A DNA stretch of 64,000 bases from Olsenella sp. An285 (GCF_002159625.1 NZ_NFIZ01000001.1:248001-312000), one strand, 5' to 3'. Positions 35,167 to 44,171 are shown, counted from the stretch's first letter. Numbers and translations: made by a program. Notes: generated by a model from the letters alone, not told the origin.

Positions 35167-36885
35167 ATGAAGTCGACCATGTCCGCCGCCGCGCGCGACT
35201 ACGTCCGCGCGTTCTATCGTGACAACCGTCTCAACCTTGCTGTTGCCCTCGCGCTTACGGTGCTCGACGTGCCCGCCGCGCTTATTGGGTCGTGGCTGCT
35301 CGGCCGCATCATCGACGTCATCGGCACCGGTGACGTCTCCGAGCTCGCTCGCCTGGCCGCGCTCTGCGCCGCGTTCCTCGTCGCGTCGCTCGCCGTGAGC
35401 CTGGGGATGTACCGCGCCAAGTGCGCCTTCATCTACCGTGCGCTCGCGCAGTACAAGTCGCTCGCGTTCGAGCGCCTCTCCGAGAAGGGCGTGCGCGCCT
35501 TTGCCCGCGAGAACACGGGAAGCTACCTCTCGCTGCTCACCAACGACGTGGCCTCCATCGAGGAAGGCTACCTCAAGCGCGGCTTCCTCATCGTCTACCA
35601 CGCGCTTTTGCTCGCGGGGTCGCTCGCGATGATGCTCGCGCTCTCGGTGCCGCTTACGGTGGTGGCCGTGGCGCTCAGCGCGGCGCCGCTCGCGGTGTCC
35701 GTGGCCATGGGGCGCGAGATGGGGGAGCGCGAGCAGGAGGTCTCGGCCGGCAACGAGCGCTTCGTCTCCCGCCTGCGCGACCTGCTCGCGGGCTTCTCCG
35801 TGGTCAAGGCGTTCCGCGCGGAGGCGGAGGCACGCCGGCTCTTCGACGCGGCCAACGCCGAGGTGGAGGGCCTCAAGCGCCGCCGGTACTGGTGGGAGTG
35901 CCTGATCGGCGCGGTGAGCGAGAACCTCTGCGGGTCGCTCCTGCAGTTCGGCGTCTTCCTCGCGGGAGCGTGGCTCGCCATCGCGGGTGAGGTCACGGCC
36001 GGCACGGTGCTCGTCTTCGTGAACCTGTGCAACTACCTCGTCATGCCCATCAACGTGCTGCCGCAGTTCCTGGCGAGCCGCCGTGCCGCCGCGGGCCTCA
36101 TCGAGAAGCTCGCGGAGGCGGCCGAGAGGAACGAGGCACGGCGGGGCGATAAGGTCGGGCGCGACCTTTCGGGCGGCGTCGTGCTGGACCATGTAGGGTT
36201 CGCCTACGGCGGCGGGGAGCCCGTGCTCTCCGACGTGAGCCTGGAGCTCGCCCCGGGCGGGCGCTACGCGCTCGTGGGCGCCTCCGGCAGCGGCAAGTCC
36301 ACGCTGCTGAACCTCCTCATGGGCGGTGAGGACGGCTATATGGGCAGCATCCGCGTGGGCGGCCACGAGCTGCGGTGCATTGACGCTGGGAGCCTCTGCG
36401 ACCTCATGGGCCTCATCGATCAGCAGGTCTTCCTCTTCGACGACACGCTGCGAAACAATGTGACGATGTTCCGCGACTTCCCCGAGGAGGCCGTTCTGGG
36501 CGCGTGCCGCCGCGCCGGCCTGGGAGAGCTCGTCGCCGAGAAGGGCCTGGGGTACGAATGCGGCGAGGGCGGCGCCCACCTCTCGGGCGGGGAGCGGCAG
36601 CGCGTCTCCATCGCGCGGGCGCTGCTGCGAAAGACGCCGGTTCTTCTCGTCGACGAGGCGACGTCCGCGCTGGATGCGAGGACGGCCTCCGAGGTGGCGG
36701 GCGCGATCCTGGACCTCGAGGGGCCCACGCGCCTGGTGGTGACGCACCGGCTGGAGCCGGCGCTGCTCGAGCGCTACGACGAGATCTTCGTCCTGCGCGA
36801 GGGCCGCGTGGTCGAGCGGGGCACCTACGACGAGCTTGTGGCTGCGGGCGGCTACTTCGCCGGCCTCTGCTCCGTTGCCGGGTGA
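35167..36885 (+). CDS. ABC transporter, fused permease and ATPase
   Basis: 572 residues. The N-terminal half is a six-segment exporter domain beginning NLAVALALTVLDVPAALIGSWLLG. The C-terminal ATPase has Walker A GASGSGKST, Q-loop LIDQQVFLFDDT, signature LSGGERQR, Walker B VLLVDEATSALD and H-loop VVTHRLE. GGGAGAAG precedes ATG 35167. Half-size exporters of this class work as dimers and move lipids, peptides or drugs; without a partner gene beside it this one is presumably a homodimer. It stands alone, converging on the lipoprotein gene at 36889 with a 3-nt gap. Confidence 0.93.
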   Translation: MKSTMSAAARDYVRAFYRDNRLNLAVALALTVLDVPAALIGSWLLGRIIDVIGTGDVSELARLAALCAAFLVASLAVSLGMYRAKCAFIYRALAQYKSLAFERLSEKGVRAFARENTGSYLSLLTNDVASIEEGYLKRGFLIVYHALLLAGSLAMMLALSVPLTVVAVALSAAPLAVSVAMGREMGEREQEVSAGNERFVSRLRDLLAGFSVVKAFRAEAEARRLFDAANAEVEGLKRRRYWWECLIGAVSENLCGSLLQFGVFLAGAWLAIAGEVTAGTVLVFVNLCNYLVMPINVLPQFLASRRAAAGLIEKLAEAAERNEARRGDKVGRDLSGGVVLDHVGFAYGGGEPVLSDVSLELAPGGRYALVGASGSGKSTLLNLLMGGEDGYMGSIRVGGHELRCIDAGSLCDLMGLIDQQVFLFDDTLRNNVTMFRDFPEEAVLGACRRAGLGELVAEKGLGYECGEGGAHLSGGERQRVSIARALLRKTPVLLVDEATSALDARTASEVAGAILDLEGPTRLVVTHRLEPALLERYDEIFVLREGRVVERGTYDELVAAGGYFAGLCSVAG

Positions 36886-36888
36886 GGA

Positions 36889-37767
36889 CTAGCCAACTGC
36901 TTCGGCCCAGCTCTCGGCTGTGATGGTCACGGACTCGTCGGGCAGCGCGACGCGCGCGACCTTCACGTTCTTCTCGGCGTCGATGACCACGATTTCGACG
37001 TGCCAGTCCTCGGTTCCGTCGAGCGCCTGCAGGGTGGCGCACACCCCGGGGACGGCCATGAACGCCTGGCCCACGAGCAGCGGCTTGTCGAGAAGCGCGG
37101 GCGAGGCGGTAATGGTGACGGACGCGTGGTCATCCGTGACCTCCACCGCGCTCACGTCCTCTGCGTCCTGCAGCGAGGAGACGTAGTCAGCGAGGCTCTG
37201 CTCGACGTCCGTGCGGTAGTCCGCGAGCTGCTTGCCTGTGAACGTGAGCACCAGGTCCTCGTCGTCTGCGCGCGCCGCGAGCGCGAGCTCCGGCTCCTCC
37301 GCATAATCCGCGACCAGCTCCTCGGACGTCTGCGAGAAGAACCTCAGCATGGAGGCGGGGAGGCGCACCTCGCGCGCGTCGTCGAGCGACTCGTAGAAGC
37401 CGACGGTGGGCTCCCAACTGTTGACCAGGATGGGGAAGGAGCTCTTCTCGGCCGGAGTCCCAATCCATTTGAGGATCAAGTCGTCGCCGACCTCGGGGAG
37501 GCAGGACGAACCCCACTCGGAGAAGTCCGCCGTGCCCTCCGCGCCCGCCGGGTGCGTGCCCCACGTGAGCGTGAGGTCGTCCGGACGCTCGAGGATGCGC
37601 ACCTCGGCGGTCTGGCTCTCCTCGTCCACCGAGAGGACGAGCGCGCGCTCGTTGTGACTGACGGGGCCGTTCTCCCCGCCGACCGTACGTGCATCGTCCG
37701 AGCATCCGGGCAGTGCGGCCAGGCAGACCGCGCACAGCAGGGCGATAAGGGCTTCGCGTCGCGTCAT
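36889..37767 (-). CDS. Lipoprotein of unknown function
   Basis: 292 residues from ATG 37767, chosen for GAGGGAGGCG upstream. A signal peptide with lipobox LPGC (Cys22) precedes an acidic mature protein of about 270 residues. The middle contains SSFPILVNSWEPTVGFYESLDDAREVRLP; the C-terminal half alternates strands and helices with DVSAVEVTDDHASVTITAS. No family recognised; the predicted place is the outer face of the membrane. It is divergent from the MFS leader region and ends 3 nt from the ABC exporter gene. Confidence 0.75.
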   Translation of the reverse strand: MTRREALIALLCAVCLAALPGCSDDARTVGGENGPVSHNERALVLSVDEESQTAEVRILERPDDLTLTWGTHPAGAEGTADFSEWGSSCLPEVGDDLILKWIGTPAEKSSFPILVNSWEPTVGFYESLDDAREVRLPASMLRFFSQTSEELVADYAEEPELALAARADDEDLVLTFTGKQLADYRTDVEQSLADYVSSLQDAEDVSAVEVTDDHASVTITASPALLDKPLLVGQAFMAVPGVCATLQALDGTEDWHVEIVVIDAEKNVKVARVALPDESVTITAESWAEAVG

Positions 37768-37881
37768 AACGCCTCCCTCAAACGGGTTACTCCACTTTAC
37801 CAAAGTGCGGCTGCGCCACTTGCCATGTCTGGGGCGTGCTATCCTAGCCGTGGCCTTTCCGTCGATCAGAAGGGGGCAGCG

Positions 37882-37914
37882 ATGAGGCAGACGAACGAGG
37901 AGACCCTCCGCTAG
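37882..37914 (+). CDS. Possible 10-residue leader peptide of the MFS gene
   Basis: MRQTNEETLR followed by TAG, with the strong site AGAAGGGGGCAGCG in front and a TATCCT-type -10 about 40 nt upstream. It ends 29 nt before a GC-rich hairpin and well before the transporter. Short leader peptides with hairpins control antibiotic-resistance pumps by ribosome stalling, which is the likely role if this is real. Confidence 0.4.
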   Translation: MRQTNEETLR

Positions 37915-37943
37915 GGAGGCCCGTTCCCGGCGTGACCCGGTGA

Positions 37944-37961
37944 CGCCCGCGCAGGCGGGCG
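37944..37961 (+). promoter_or_regulatory. Hairpin between leader peptide and MFS gene
   Basis: CGCCCGC (37944-37950) and GCGGGCG (37955-37961) followed by GGCCTTGG. It could act as attenuator in the 295-bp leader, which also holds a REP variant. Confidence 0.4.
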
Positions 37962-38005
37962 GGCCTTGGCGTGCCGACAGCCTCCCCGAGGGATCCGACC
38001 GCAGG

Positions 38006-38034
38006 CTTGACAAAGGGACTGTCCCCTTGTCAAG
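38006..38034. repeat. REP variant with different arms (family 1)
   Basis: CTTGACAAAGGGACTGTCCC and CTTGTCAAG: the GGGACTGTCCC centre is kept, the outer AATT is replaced by CTTGACAA/TTGTCAAG and pairing is preserved except at one position. It lies 28 nt before the MFS start. Confidence 0.85.
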
Positions 38035-38062
38035 GTCGACCCTTCGTGAAAGGCTTCCCAAC

Positions 38063-39241
38063 TTGATACCGCTCTACTACGCCTACGTGGCGTTCTCGAA
38101 CCTGTCCATGGTCTCCACGGTCATGGGCCTCTACCTCGAGCACGTCGGGTTCTCGCTCGCGGGCGTCGGCGTGCTGTTCGGCGCGCTGCAGCTGGGCAAG
38201 ACCCTGCTCGAGGTGCCCACGGGCTTCGTCGCGGACCGCTTCGGCAGCCGGGCGAGCCTCGCCGCCGCCGTGGCGCTCGAGATGGCGGGCTACGCCCTCA
38301 TGCTCGTCGCGCGCGGGCTCCCGGCGATGCTCTGCGTGATGCTCGTCCTCGCGGCGGCCTACACGCTCACCACGGGCTGCGCGACGGCCCTCGTGGCCGA
38401 CCACCTCATCGCGCGCGGCCGCGAGGGCGAGCTCACGCGCGTGAGCGCCGTCTCGCGCATCGTCTTCTACTGCTGCTACGGGGCCTCGGCGCTCGCGGCG
38501 GGCCTGCTCGCGGAGGTGGGCTACGGGCTCGTCTTCGCGCTCTCCCTCGCGGCGCTCGCCGGGGCGCTCGTCTGCGTGCTCCTCATGCGCGACGACCGGG
38601 CGGGCGAGAGGGGCGGCGCGCCCGCGGTCCCGGTCCGCGCGCTCGAGGCTGCGCGCTACGTGGCGGGGTGCCGCCCCGTGCTCTACTACGTGCTGGTGGA
38701 GGGCGCTGTCGCGTGGTCGATGGTGCCCGTGGACGACTTCTACAACAACTACCTCAACGGCTACTTTGGGGTCCCGCTGCCGGCGGTGGGCGCGGTCGTG
38801 GCGGCGCAGTTCGCGGTCACGAGCCTTGCGGGCCTTGGCAGCGCCCGCCTCGCGCGGCGCCTGGGGGACGACCGCGTGGCGCGGCTGGGGCCGCTCGCCG
38901 TGGTCGCGCTCTTCCTGGCGTTCTCGCTCTGCGAGGACCCGCGGGCTGCCGTTGCGCTCTACATGGCCGGACTCGCGACGTTCTGTCTCGTGAACCCGGT
39001 GCGCACGAAGGTCCTCAACGTCGCGCTGGACCCGCGCTACCGCGTGACGTCGCTCTCGTTCGCCTCGATTGCGGTGTCGCTGCTTTCCGCCGTCTCGCAG
39101 CCGCTCTTCGGCTGGCTCTCGGGCCTTCTGGACATGCGGCTCGCGATGGTGGCACTGCTCGCGACGTCGATGGCCCTCCTCGGCGCGATTAACCTGGTGT
39201 TCTCCCGGATCGACCTGCTTCAGAAGGAGGCACATTCATGA
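38063..39241 (+). CDS. MFS transporter (multidrug efflux type)
   Basis: About 392 residues from TTG 38063, chosen because GAAAGG lies 9 nt upstream and the first membrane segment starts right after (IPLYYAYVAF). The frame is open back to 37940, but that extension runs through the REP variant. Twelve membrane segments are countable, with the motif-A-like loop VPTGFVADRFGSRASL after segment 2. This fits drug or metabolite proton antiporters of the major facilitator superfamily. The last codons overlap the next acetyltransferase by 4 nt, a pairing often seen in resistance genes. A short leader peptide and hairpin upstream suggest inducible control. Confidence 0.82.
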   Translation: MIPLYYAYVAFSNLSMVSTVMGLYLEHVGFSLAGVGVLFGALQLGKTLLEVPTGFVADRFGSRASLAAAVALEMAGYALMLVARGLPAMLCVMLVLAAAYTLTTGCATALVADHLIARGREGELTRVSAVSRIVFYCCYGASALAAGLLAEVGYGLVFALSLAALAGALVCVLLMRDDRAGERGGAPAVPVRALEAARYVAGCRPVLYYVLVEGAVAWSMVPVDDFYNNYLNGYFGVPLPAVGAVVAAQFAVTSLAGLGSARLARRLGDDRVARLGPLAVVALFLAFSLCEDPRAAVALYMAGLATFCLVNPVRTKVLNVALDPRYRVTSLSFASIAVSLLSAVSQPLFGWLSGLLDMRLAMVALLATSMALLGAINLVFSRIDLLQKEAHS

Positions 39242-39711
39242 CCATCGAGCTCTATCGCCCCGCCGAGCGCGACCTCTGGTTTAGGCGCGACCTCCTGGCC
39301 GACGAGGCCACCGTGTCCTACAACCGCGCCTGGGGAGGAACCGTCGACTTCCCGGAGGACCTCTGGGGGCGCTGGCACGACGCCTGGGCCGCGCGCGAGG
39401 GCGAGGGGCGGCGCTACTACCGCTACCTGCGCGACCCTGGCACCGGCGAGTTCGTGGGCGAGGTCGCCTATCGCTGGGACCCGGGCTACGGCAGCTTCAT
39501 CACGGACGTGCTCCTGCACGCGCGCCTCCGCGGGCGCGGGTACGGCGCCGCCGGCCTCGAGCTCCTCTGCGACGCGGCCCGTGGGCGCGGCGTCGCGACC
39601 TTGCGCGACAACGTCGCCCTGGACAACCACGCCATAGGCCTCTTCCTGCGGCACGGCTTCGTCGAGGAGTGGCGAAGCGACGAGTTCGTCATGCTGAGAC
39701 GCGACCTGTAG
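39238..39711 (+). CDS. GNAT-family N-acetyltransferase, coupled to the MFS gene
   Basis: 157 residues, ATG overlapping the MFS stop (ATGA). The N-terminal strand IELYRPAERDLWFRRDLLAD is followed by a tryptophan-rich segment. The CoA-binding motif is FITDVLLHARLRGRGYGAAGLELLCDAA (about 81-108), with RGRGYG as pyrophosphate loop, then AIGLFLRHGF. Together with an efflux pump it could modify and remove the same toxic amine, but this is inference. Its last 9 codons and the following bases are duplicated about 113 bp downstream. Confidence 0.86.
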   Translation: MTIELYRPAERDLWFRRDLLADEATVSYNRAWGGTVDFPEDLWGRWHDAWAAREGEGRRYYRYLRDPGTGEFVGEVAYRWDPGYGSFITDVLLHARLRGRGYGAAGLELLCDAARGRGVATLRDNVALDNHAIGLFLRHGFVEEWRSDEFVMLRRDL

Positions 39712-39718
39712 ATTGCGC

Positions 39719-39780
39719 GACCATACAACACCCGTGCCAGGGGTGCAATTTCGTCCGGGAAAGGCGGGTGTTGTATGGTC
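39719..39780. repeat. Palindrome with 16-bp perfect arms behind the acetyltransferase
   Basis: GACCATACAACACCCG (39719-39734) pairs with 39765-39780; the loop is 30 nt and contains TTCGTCCGGG. It begins 7 nt after the stop codon. Confidence 0.88.
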
Positions 39781-39794
39781 GGTCCGCTTGCAAT

Positions 39795-39892
39795 GAGTTC
39801 GTCATGCGGAGGCGCGACCTGTAGAGCGGGCGACCATGCGCGCCCGTCATTTCGAGGCCCACGTGTGGGTCGGAATTGACGGGTACGTATGG
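39795..39892. repeat. Duplicated acetyltransferase tail followed by a second, imperfect hairpin
   Basis: 39795-39837 repeats 39682-39724 (gene end plus the first bases of the hairpin) with about 5 differences in 43. It encodes a ghost of EFVMLRRDL and a stop. An imperfect hairpin, 39833-39892, starts with the same GACCAT. The rest of the 328-bp gap to 40040 holds only a GCCTGTCCCTCC REP-like word near 39961. Confidence 0.8.
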
Positions 39893-40039
39893 TTGGCCTT
39901 GATGACGGGGGGCTTACAACCCTCCCACGGACTCAGATAGACCGTCCGCCGTGTCGGGGCGCCTGTCCCTCCGCTTGGGTACCATGTGTCAAAGGTCGGG
40001 CGACGTGCTCGGCCTGGCTCTGGAAAAGGGAGGCGCGTC

Positions 40040-40378
40040 GTGGAGTACGTCTGGATGTGGGGCGTCATCGCCGGTGCCCTCGCGGTCATCTCTGCCGTGC
40101 TGCTCAGCGGACGCGGAGCAGGCCTCCTCGCCGGCTACAGCACGGCATTGCTCGCGGAGCGAGCCCACGTCAACGCGCCGAAGCTCGCGCGCATCATGGG
40201 AGGGGCGGTTCTCGCGTGCGCAATCTACGCCGCTGCTGTTGCGCTTCTCGTCTACGCGCACATTCAAGGCGCCGTAGACAGAACGACGCTTTTCCTCGTT
40301 GCCGGCATCGGCGCGATCGCACCCGTAGCCGCGCTCTGCGTAGCGGGCTATCGCGCGAACATGGGCACGTATTCCTAG
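40040..40378 (+). CDS. DUF3784 family small membrane protein
   Basis: 112 residues from GTG 40040, with AAGGGAGG 7 nt upstream. Three membrane segments at about 8-24, 52-72 and 84-102. The segment LLSGRGAGLLAGYSTALLAE matches the hallmark of DUF3784 (small residue-rich 'GxGxxLLAGYNT'). It is followed by KLARIMGGAVLACAI. These proteins are widespread in Firmicutes and Coriobacteriia; their function is unknown. It lies 115 nt upstream of the ABC exporter pair on the same strand. Confidence 0.78.
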   Translation: MEYVWMWGVIAGALAVISAVLLSGRGAGLLAGYSTALLAERAHVNAPKLARIMGGAVLACAIYAAAVALLVYAHIQGAVDRTTLFLVAGIGAIAPVAALCVAGYRANMGTYS

Positions 40379-40451
40379 CATTATCTCTTCCCCAACATCT
40401 CGCGCGGAAAACCGCGCAACTCGTGCGGAATCTCGTCGCATCTGACGCGCG

Positions 40452-40493
40452 CGTCGTATCACATACTGGGATCTGAAGGGATGTGATACGACG
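40452..40493 (+). promoter_or_regulatory. Hairpin covering the start of the ABC exporter gene
   Basis: CGTCGTATCACAT (40452-40464) pairs perfectly with 40481-40493. The probable ribosome binding site GAAGGG (40475-40480) is in the loop and the first base of the GTG start is the last paired base. The structure could gate translation. Confidence 0.6.
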
Positions 40494-42343
40494 TGCAAGA
40501 GACGAAAGCGGCCCTGGGGGCCCAGCGTCGTTACGGCTTTTGGGGTAATGTCGGGCAGCTATTCCGCTGGCTGGTTCGTATCAGCGGGCCTCGTGCGCTC
40601 GCCGTGTGCGCGCTGGATATGGCCGCAGGCGTGACGCAGCCCTTCCTTGCGGCGGCCCTTCCCAGCGTCGTGGTTGCTGCGCTTACGTCCGGGGCGGAGC
40701 CATTTGTTGCGCTCGCGCTCGTGGCGGGCGCGGCCGCCCTGCTCCAGGCGCTCGTGGTGCTCAAGGCCTGGACGCAGGCTAAGTCCAACTGGTATTACAC
40801 GTGCACCCGCGTCTGGGGCGGGCTCGACCTCTGCCGGGACGCCCTCGCCGCGGACTACCGCTACATAGAGAGCGACGAGGCGCATAAGAAGCTCGACCTC
40901 GCTACCCGCGCGTTCTTCAACGACAGCTCCATGGGCGTCGAGGAAGCGCTGCGGCGGTTCTTTGCCGCATTGGGAGGCGCGCTCGGCATGGTGGCGTACG
41001 CGGCAGTTATCGGCGCGTTTGTCCCGTGGCTGCTCGTGCCGCTCGTGTTGCTCACCATTGTCTCCATCGCGGCGAACCTCTGGGCAAACGAGAAGAGCTA
41101 TGCCGTCATGGACGACGAGTTCGCTGCAAGCGAGGCCTTTGAGTACCTCAGGCGCCAGGCGCTCGATCCCGCAAACGGGAAGGACATCCGCCTCTACCGC
41201 ATGTCCGCGTGGTTCAAGCTCGCCTTCGCTCAGGTGCTCGACCGCAACGTGGAGCTCAGGGACATCGAGTACGGGGCCTTCGAGCGGGCGGGGTACGTGG
41301 CTGCCGCCTGCGCCCTTTTCCGTGACGGTGCCTCCTATGCCACGCTCATCTGGCTTCTCTTTGCGGGTTCGATTGACCTTCCGGCGTTTCTGCTGCTTGC
41401 GGGTATGGTCTCCGGATTTGGAACGTGGATGCAGACCGCCTTTGACAGCCTCTCCGAGCTCACGGTCCAGCTGCGCCACGTGAGTGCCTATCGGGAGGTT
41501 CACGATGGCTGCGCGCCTGCCGCTCACGGCACAAATGCCGCCCCCAACCCTGGCCGCGCTCACGAGATTCGTCTCGACCACGTGTCCTTCTCGTATGACG
41601 GCAGCAAGGACGCGGTGCACGACCTCACCCTCACCATACACCCTGGCGAGAAGATCGCCCTCGTAGGCGTCAACGGCGCGGGCAAGACCACGCTCGTGAA
41701 GCTCCTCTGCGGGCTCTACCGCCCCACGTCCGGCAGCATCTACCTTGACGGCGTTGACGTTGCGTCCATCGATCCCCGGAGCCTGTGGCGTGAGTTCTCG
41801 GTGGTCTTCCAGGACTGCTTTCCTTTCTCGTTCACCGTTGCGGACAACGTGAGCTGCTCGGGGGGCGAGAAGGACGTGGATCCCGTGCGTCTGGATGCCT
41901 GCCTTGCCCAGGCGGATCTTGCCGAGAAGGTCGCGGGGCTGCCGCACGGTTCAGCGACTTACCTTGGGCAGGATGTGGACCCCGAGGGCGCCTCGCTCTC
42001 TGGTGGCGAGACCCAGCGGCTCATGCTCGCCCGCGCGCTCTACAAGGGCGCGCCGGTGGTCCTTCTCGACGAGCCGACCGCGGCGCTCGACCCGCTGGCC
42101 GAGCGCCAGATGTACGAGCGTTACGACGAGCTTACGGCGGGCAAGACGAGCGTTTTCATCTCTCACCGGCTCTCGTCCACGCGTTTTTGCGAGCGGATTC
42201 TCTACATGGAGGGCGGGCGCGTGGTCGAGCAGGGCACGCACGACGAGCTCATGGCCGTGGGCGGCAGCTACGCCCGCATGTTCGAGACCCAGGCCCGCTA
42301 CTACGAGGATGATTCAATTGGGGGCGATGAGGATGCTGAGTAG
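40493..42343 (+). CDS. ABC exporter subunit 1 (fused permease-ATPase)
   Basis: 616 residues from GTG 40493. The N-terminal exporter domain shows six hydrophobic segments. The ATPase has Walker A GVNGAGKTT, Q-loop FQDCFPFSFTVADN, signature LSGGETQR, Walker B VVLLDEPTAALD and H-loop FISHRLSS. The next gene encodes a second, different half-transporter and overlaps by 17 nt, so the two probably form a heterodimeric exporter. No peptidase C39 domain is present. Expression may depend on the hairpin over its start. Downstream lies an AgrA/AgrC-like pair, which makes a peptide or antimicrobial substrate plausible but unproven. Confidence 0.93.
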   Translation: MQETKAALGAQRRYGFWGNVGQLFRWLVRISGPRALAVCALDMAAGVTQPFLAAALPSVVVAALTSGAEPFVALALVAGAAALLQALVVLKAWTQAKSNWYYTCTRVWGGLDLCRDALAADYRYIESDEAHKKLDLATRAFFNDSSMGVEEALRRFFAALGGALGMVAYAAVIGAFVPWLLVPLVLLTIVSIAANLWANEKSYAVMDDEFAASEAFEYLRRQALDPANGKDIRLYRMSAWFKLAFAQVLDRNVELRDIEYGAFERAGYVAAACALFRDGASYATLIWLLFAGSIDLPAFLLLAGMVSGFGTWMQTAFDSLSELTVQLRHVSAYREVHDGCAPAAHGTNAAPNPGRAHEIRLDHVSFSYDGSKDAVHDLTLTIHPGEKIALVGVNGAGKTTLVKLLCGLYRPTSGSIYLDGVDVASIDPRSLWREFSVVFQDCFPFSFTVADNVSCSGGEKDVDPVRLDACLAQADLAEKVAGLPHGSATYLGQDVDPEGASLSGGETQRLMLARALYKGAPVVLLDEPTAALDPLAERQMYERYDELTAGKTSVFISHRLSSTRFCERILYMEGGRVVEQGTHDELMAVGGSYARMFETQARYYEDDSIGGDEDAE

Positions 42344-44171
42344 CCTGGCGTTTCACAGGACGGGGCTTCGCCTGCTCTCCCTCGTGCGCAAGATCGATCC
42401 GGCGCTGTTGCCGGTGAGCCTCATCTACGCGCTCACTCAGGTGGCGGGCATCTACGTGGGCCTCGCGCTCACGGCGGGGCTCGTTGACGCGCTCGTGGCG
42501 CTCGAGCTTCGCGGGGCGGTGGTCTATGCGACGGCGCTCGTGCTGACGTCCTTTGTGGTCTCCTGCGTCTGCGCGCACTGCAAGCGACGTGCGACGGTCG
42601 GCGGCATGCGGTGCGCCTGGCGCTTCAGCCTCATGCTGCGCGAGAAGGCCCTCTCGCTCTCCTACGAGACCGCCGAGGACCCAAAGCTCGCCGAGCGCAT
42701 CGCCTACATCGAGCGGACCGCCCAGATGCACGGCGGCATTGGCACGCTTCCGCGCTTCTATCGTGACCTCATTGGGGCTGCCGTCAACATGCTCACCTGT
42801 GTTTCTCTCGTGGTGGCGCTCGCGTTTGCGCAGCCTGCGTCGAAGGGCACACTCGGCGTCGCCGCCTCGCCTGCGGTCTCGTTGGCGCTGCTGACACTCG
42901 TTCTTCTCGTTGCTCTTGGTGGAAATACGTTGGTAGGTCGATTTCGTGCGCGCCTCTTGGACTGGGTAACGAGCACGCACTCATCCGTCGAGAACCGCAT
43001 CATGTACCTGCTCAACCTCGTGCTCTTTGACCGGCGCGTCCCCAAGGTGGCCCGCATCTATGACATGGGTGACATGCTCATGCGCAATCTCGAGAAGAAC
43101 CATGGTGCTTCGATGGAGTACTTCGATCGCTGGATTTCGGGCGAGCGGTGCATTGACGTGGGGACGAGCGCTGTCAACGCTGTTTTCACAGTGGCCTCCT
43201 ATGCGCTCGTGGCGGTGAAGGTCCTTGCGGGAGCTATCACTGTGGGCGCGTTCACGCAGTACGCTGGCGCGCTTGCGCAGTTTGGCGCAGCCTATACGGC
43301 GCTCGTGTCCAACAACGGAGACCTGCGCCAGTGCTGCGGTTACCTGCAGGAGTTTCTCGACTTCACGGATATGGAGGACCCGCGTCCCGCGGGCTCCATC
43401 CCGGTAGAGAAGCGCGATGACGGGCAATTTGAGCTCGCCTTTGAGCACGTGAGCTTCCGCTATCCCGGGACGGCCGCCTGGGTACTGCGTGACATCAACC
43501 TCAAGATCGACACGCTCGGAAAGCTCGCCGTGGTGGGCCCCAACGGCGCGGGCAAGACGACGTTCATCAAGCTGCTCTGCCGGCTCTACGACCCCACGGA
43601 GGGGCGCATCACGCTGAACGGCGTGGACATCCGCAAGTACGACGAGGAGGAGTATCGCGACCTCTTTGGGGTGGTCTTCCAGGACTTCAGGCTCTTCGCC
43701 TTCCCGGTGTGGGAGAACCTCGCCGCCGGCTACCCGCGCGACGACCGCCGGCTCTGGAAGTCGCTCGCGCAGGCCGGGGCGGACGGCCTCGTGCGCACGT
43801 GGCCGGAGGGTCTGGAGACGCGGCTTTACAAGGACCTCGGCGACGGCGTGATGGTGTCCGGCGGCGAGGCCCAGAAGCTCGCGCTGGCCCGCGCGCTCTA
43901 CAAGGACGCGCCGGTGGTGATTCTGGACGAGCCCACGGCCGCGCTCGACCCCATCTCGGAGGCCGAGGTCTACGCGGGGTTTGATCGCATGGTGGAGGGT
44001 CGCACGGCAATTTACATCTCGCACCGCATGAGCAGCTGCCGGTTCTGCGACGACATCATCGTCTTTGACGGCGGGCGCGTCGTGGAGCGTGGCTCGCACG
44101 ACGACCTGCTTGCGGCGGGCGGGCTCTACGCCGAGCTCTGGGACGCGCAGGCCAGCTACTACGTAGGTTGA
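42327..44171 (+). CDS. ABC exporter subunit 2 (fused permease-ATPase)
   Basis: 614 residues from ATG 42327, inside the end of subunit 1 and preceded by GGGGGCG. Exporter domain with segments beginning DPALLPVSLIYALTQVAGIYVGLAL. The ATPase has Walker A GPNGAGKTT, FQDFRLFAFPVWEN, the slightly unusual signature VSGGEAQK, Walker B VVILDEPTAALD and H-loop YISHRMSS. The difference between the two signatures (LSGGETQR and VSGGEAQK) suits a heterodimer with one stronger ATP site. It ends 17 nt before a family 3 element. Confidence 0.93.
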   Translation: MRMLSSLAFHRTGLRLLSLVRKIDPALLPVSLIYALTQVAGIYVGLALTAGLVDALVALELRGAVVYATALVLTSFVVSCVCAHCKRRATVGGMRCAWRFSLMLREKALSLSYETAEDPKLAERIAYIERTAQMHGGIGTLPRFYRDLIGAAVNMLTCVSLVVALAFAQPASKGTLGVAASPAVSLALLTLVLLVALGGNTLVGRFRARLLDWVTSTHSSVENRIMYLLNLVLFDRRVPKVARIYDMGDMLMRNLEKNHGASMEYFDRWISGERCIDVGTSAVNAVFTVASYALVAVKVLAGAITVGAFTQYAGALAQFGAAYTALVSNNGDLRQCCGYLQEFLDFTDMEDPRPAGSIPVEKRDDGQFELAFEHVSFRYPGTAAWVLRDINLKIDTLGKLAVVGPNGAGKTTFIKLLCRLYDPTEGRITLNGVDIRKYDEEEYRDLFGVVFQDFRLFAFPVWENLAAGYPRDDRRLWKSLAQAGADGLVRTWPEGLETRLYKDLGDGVMVSGGEAQKLALARALYKDAPVVILDEPTAALDPISEAEVYAGFDRMVEGRTAIYISHRMSSCRFCDDIIVFDGGRVVERGSHDDLLAAGGLYAELWDAQASYYVG

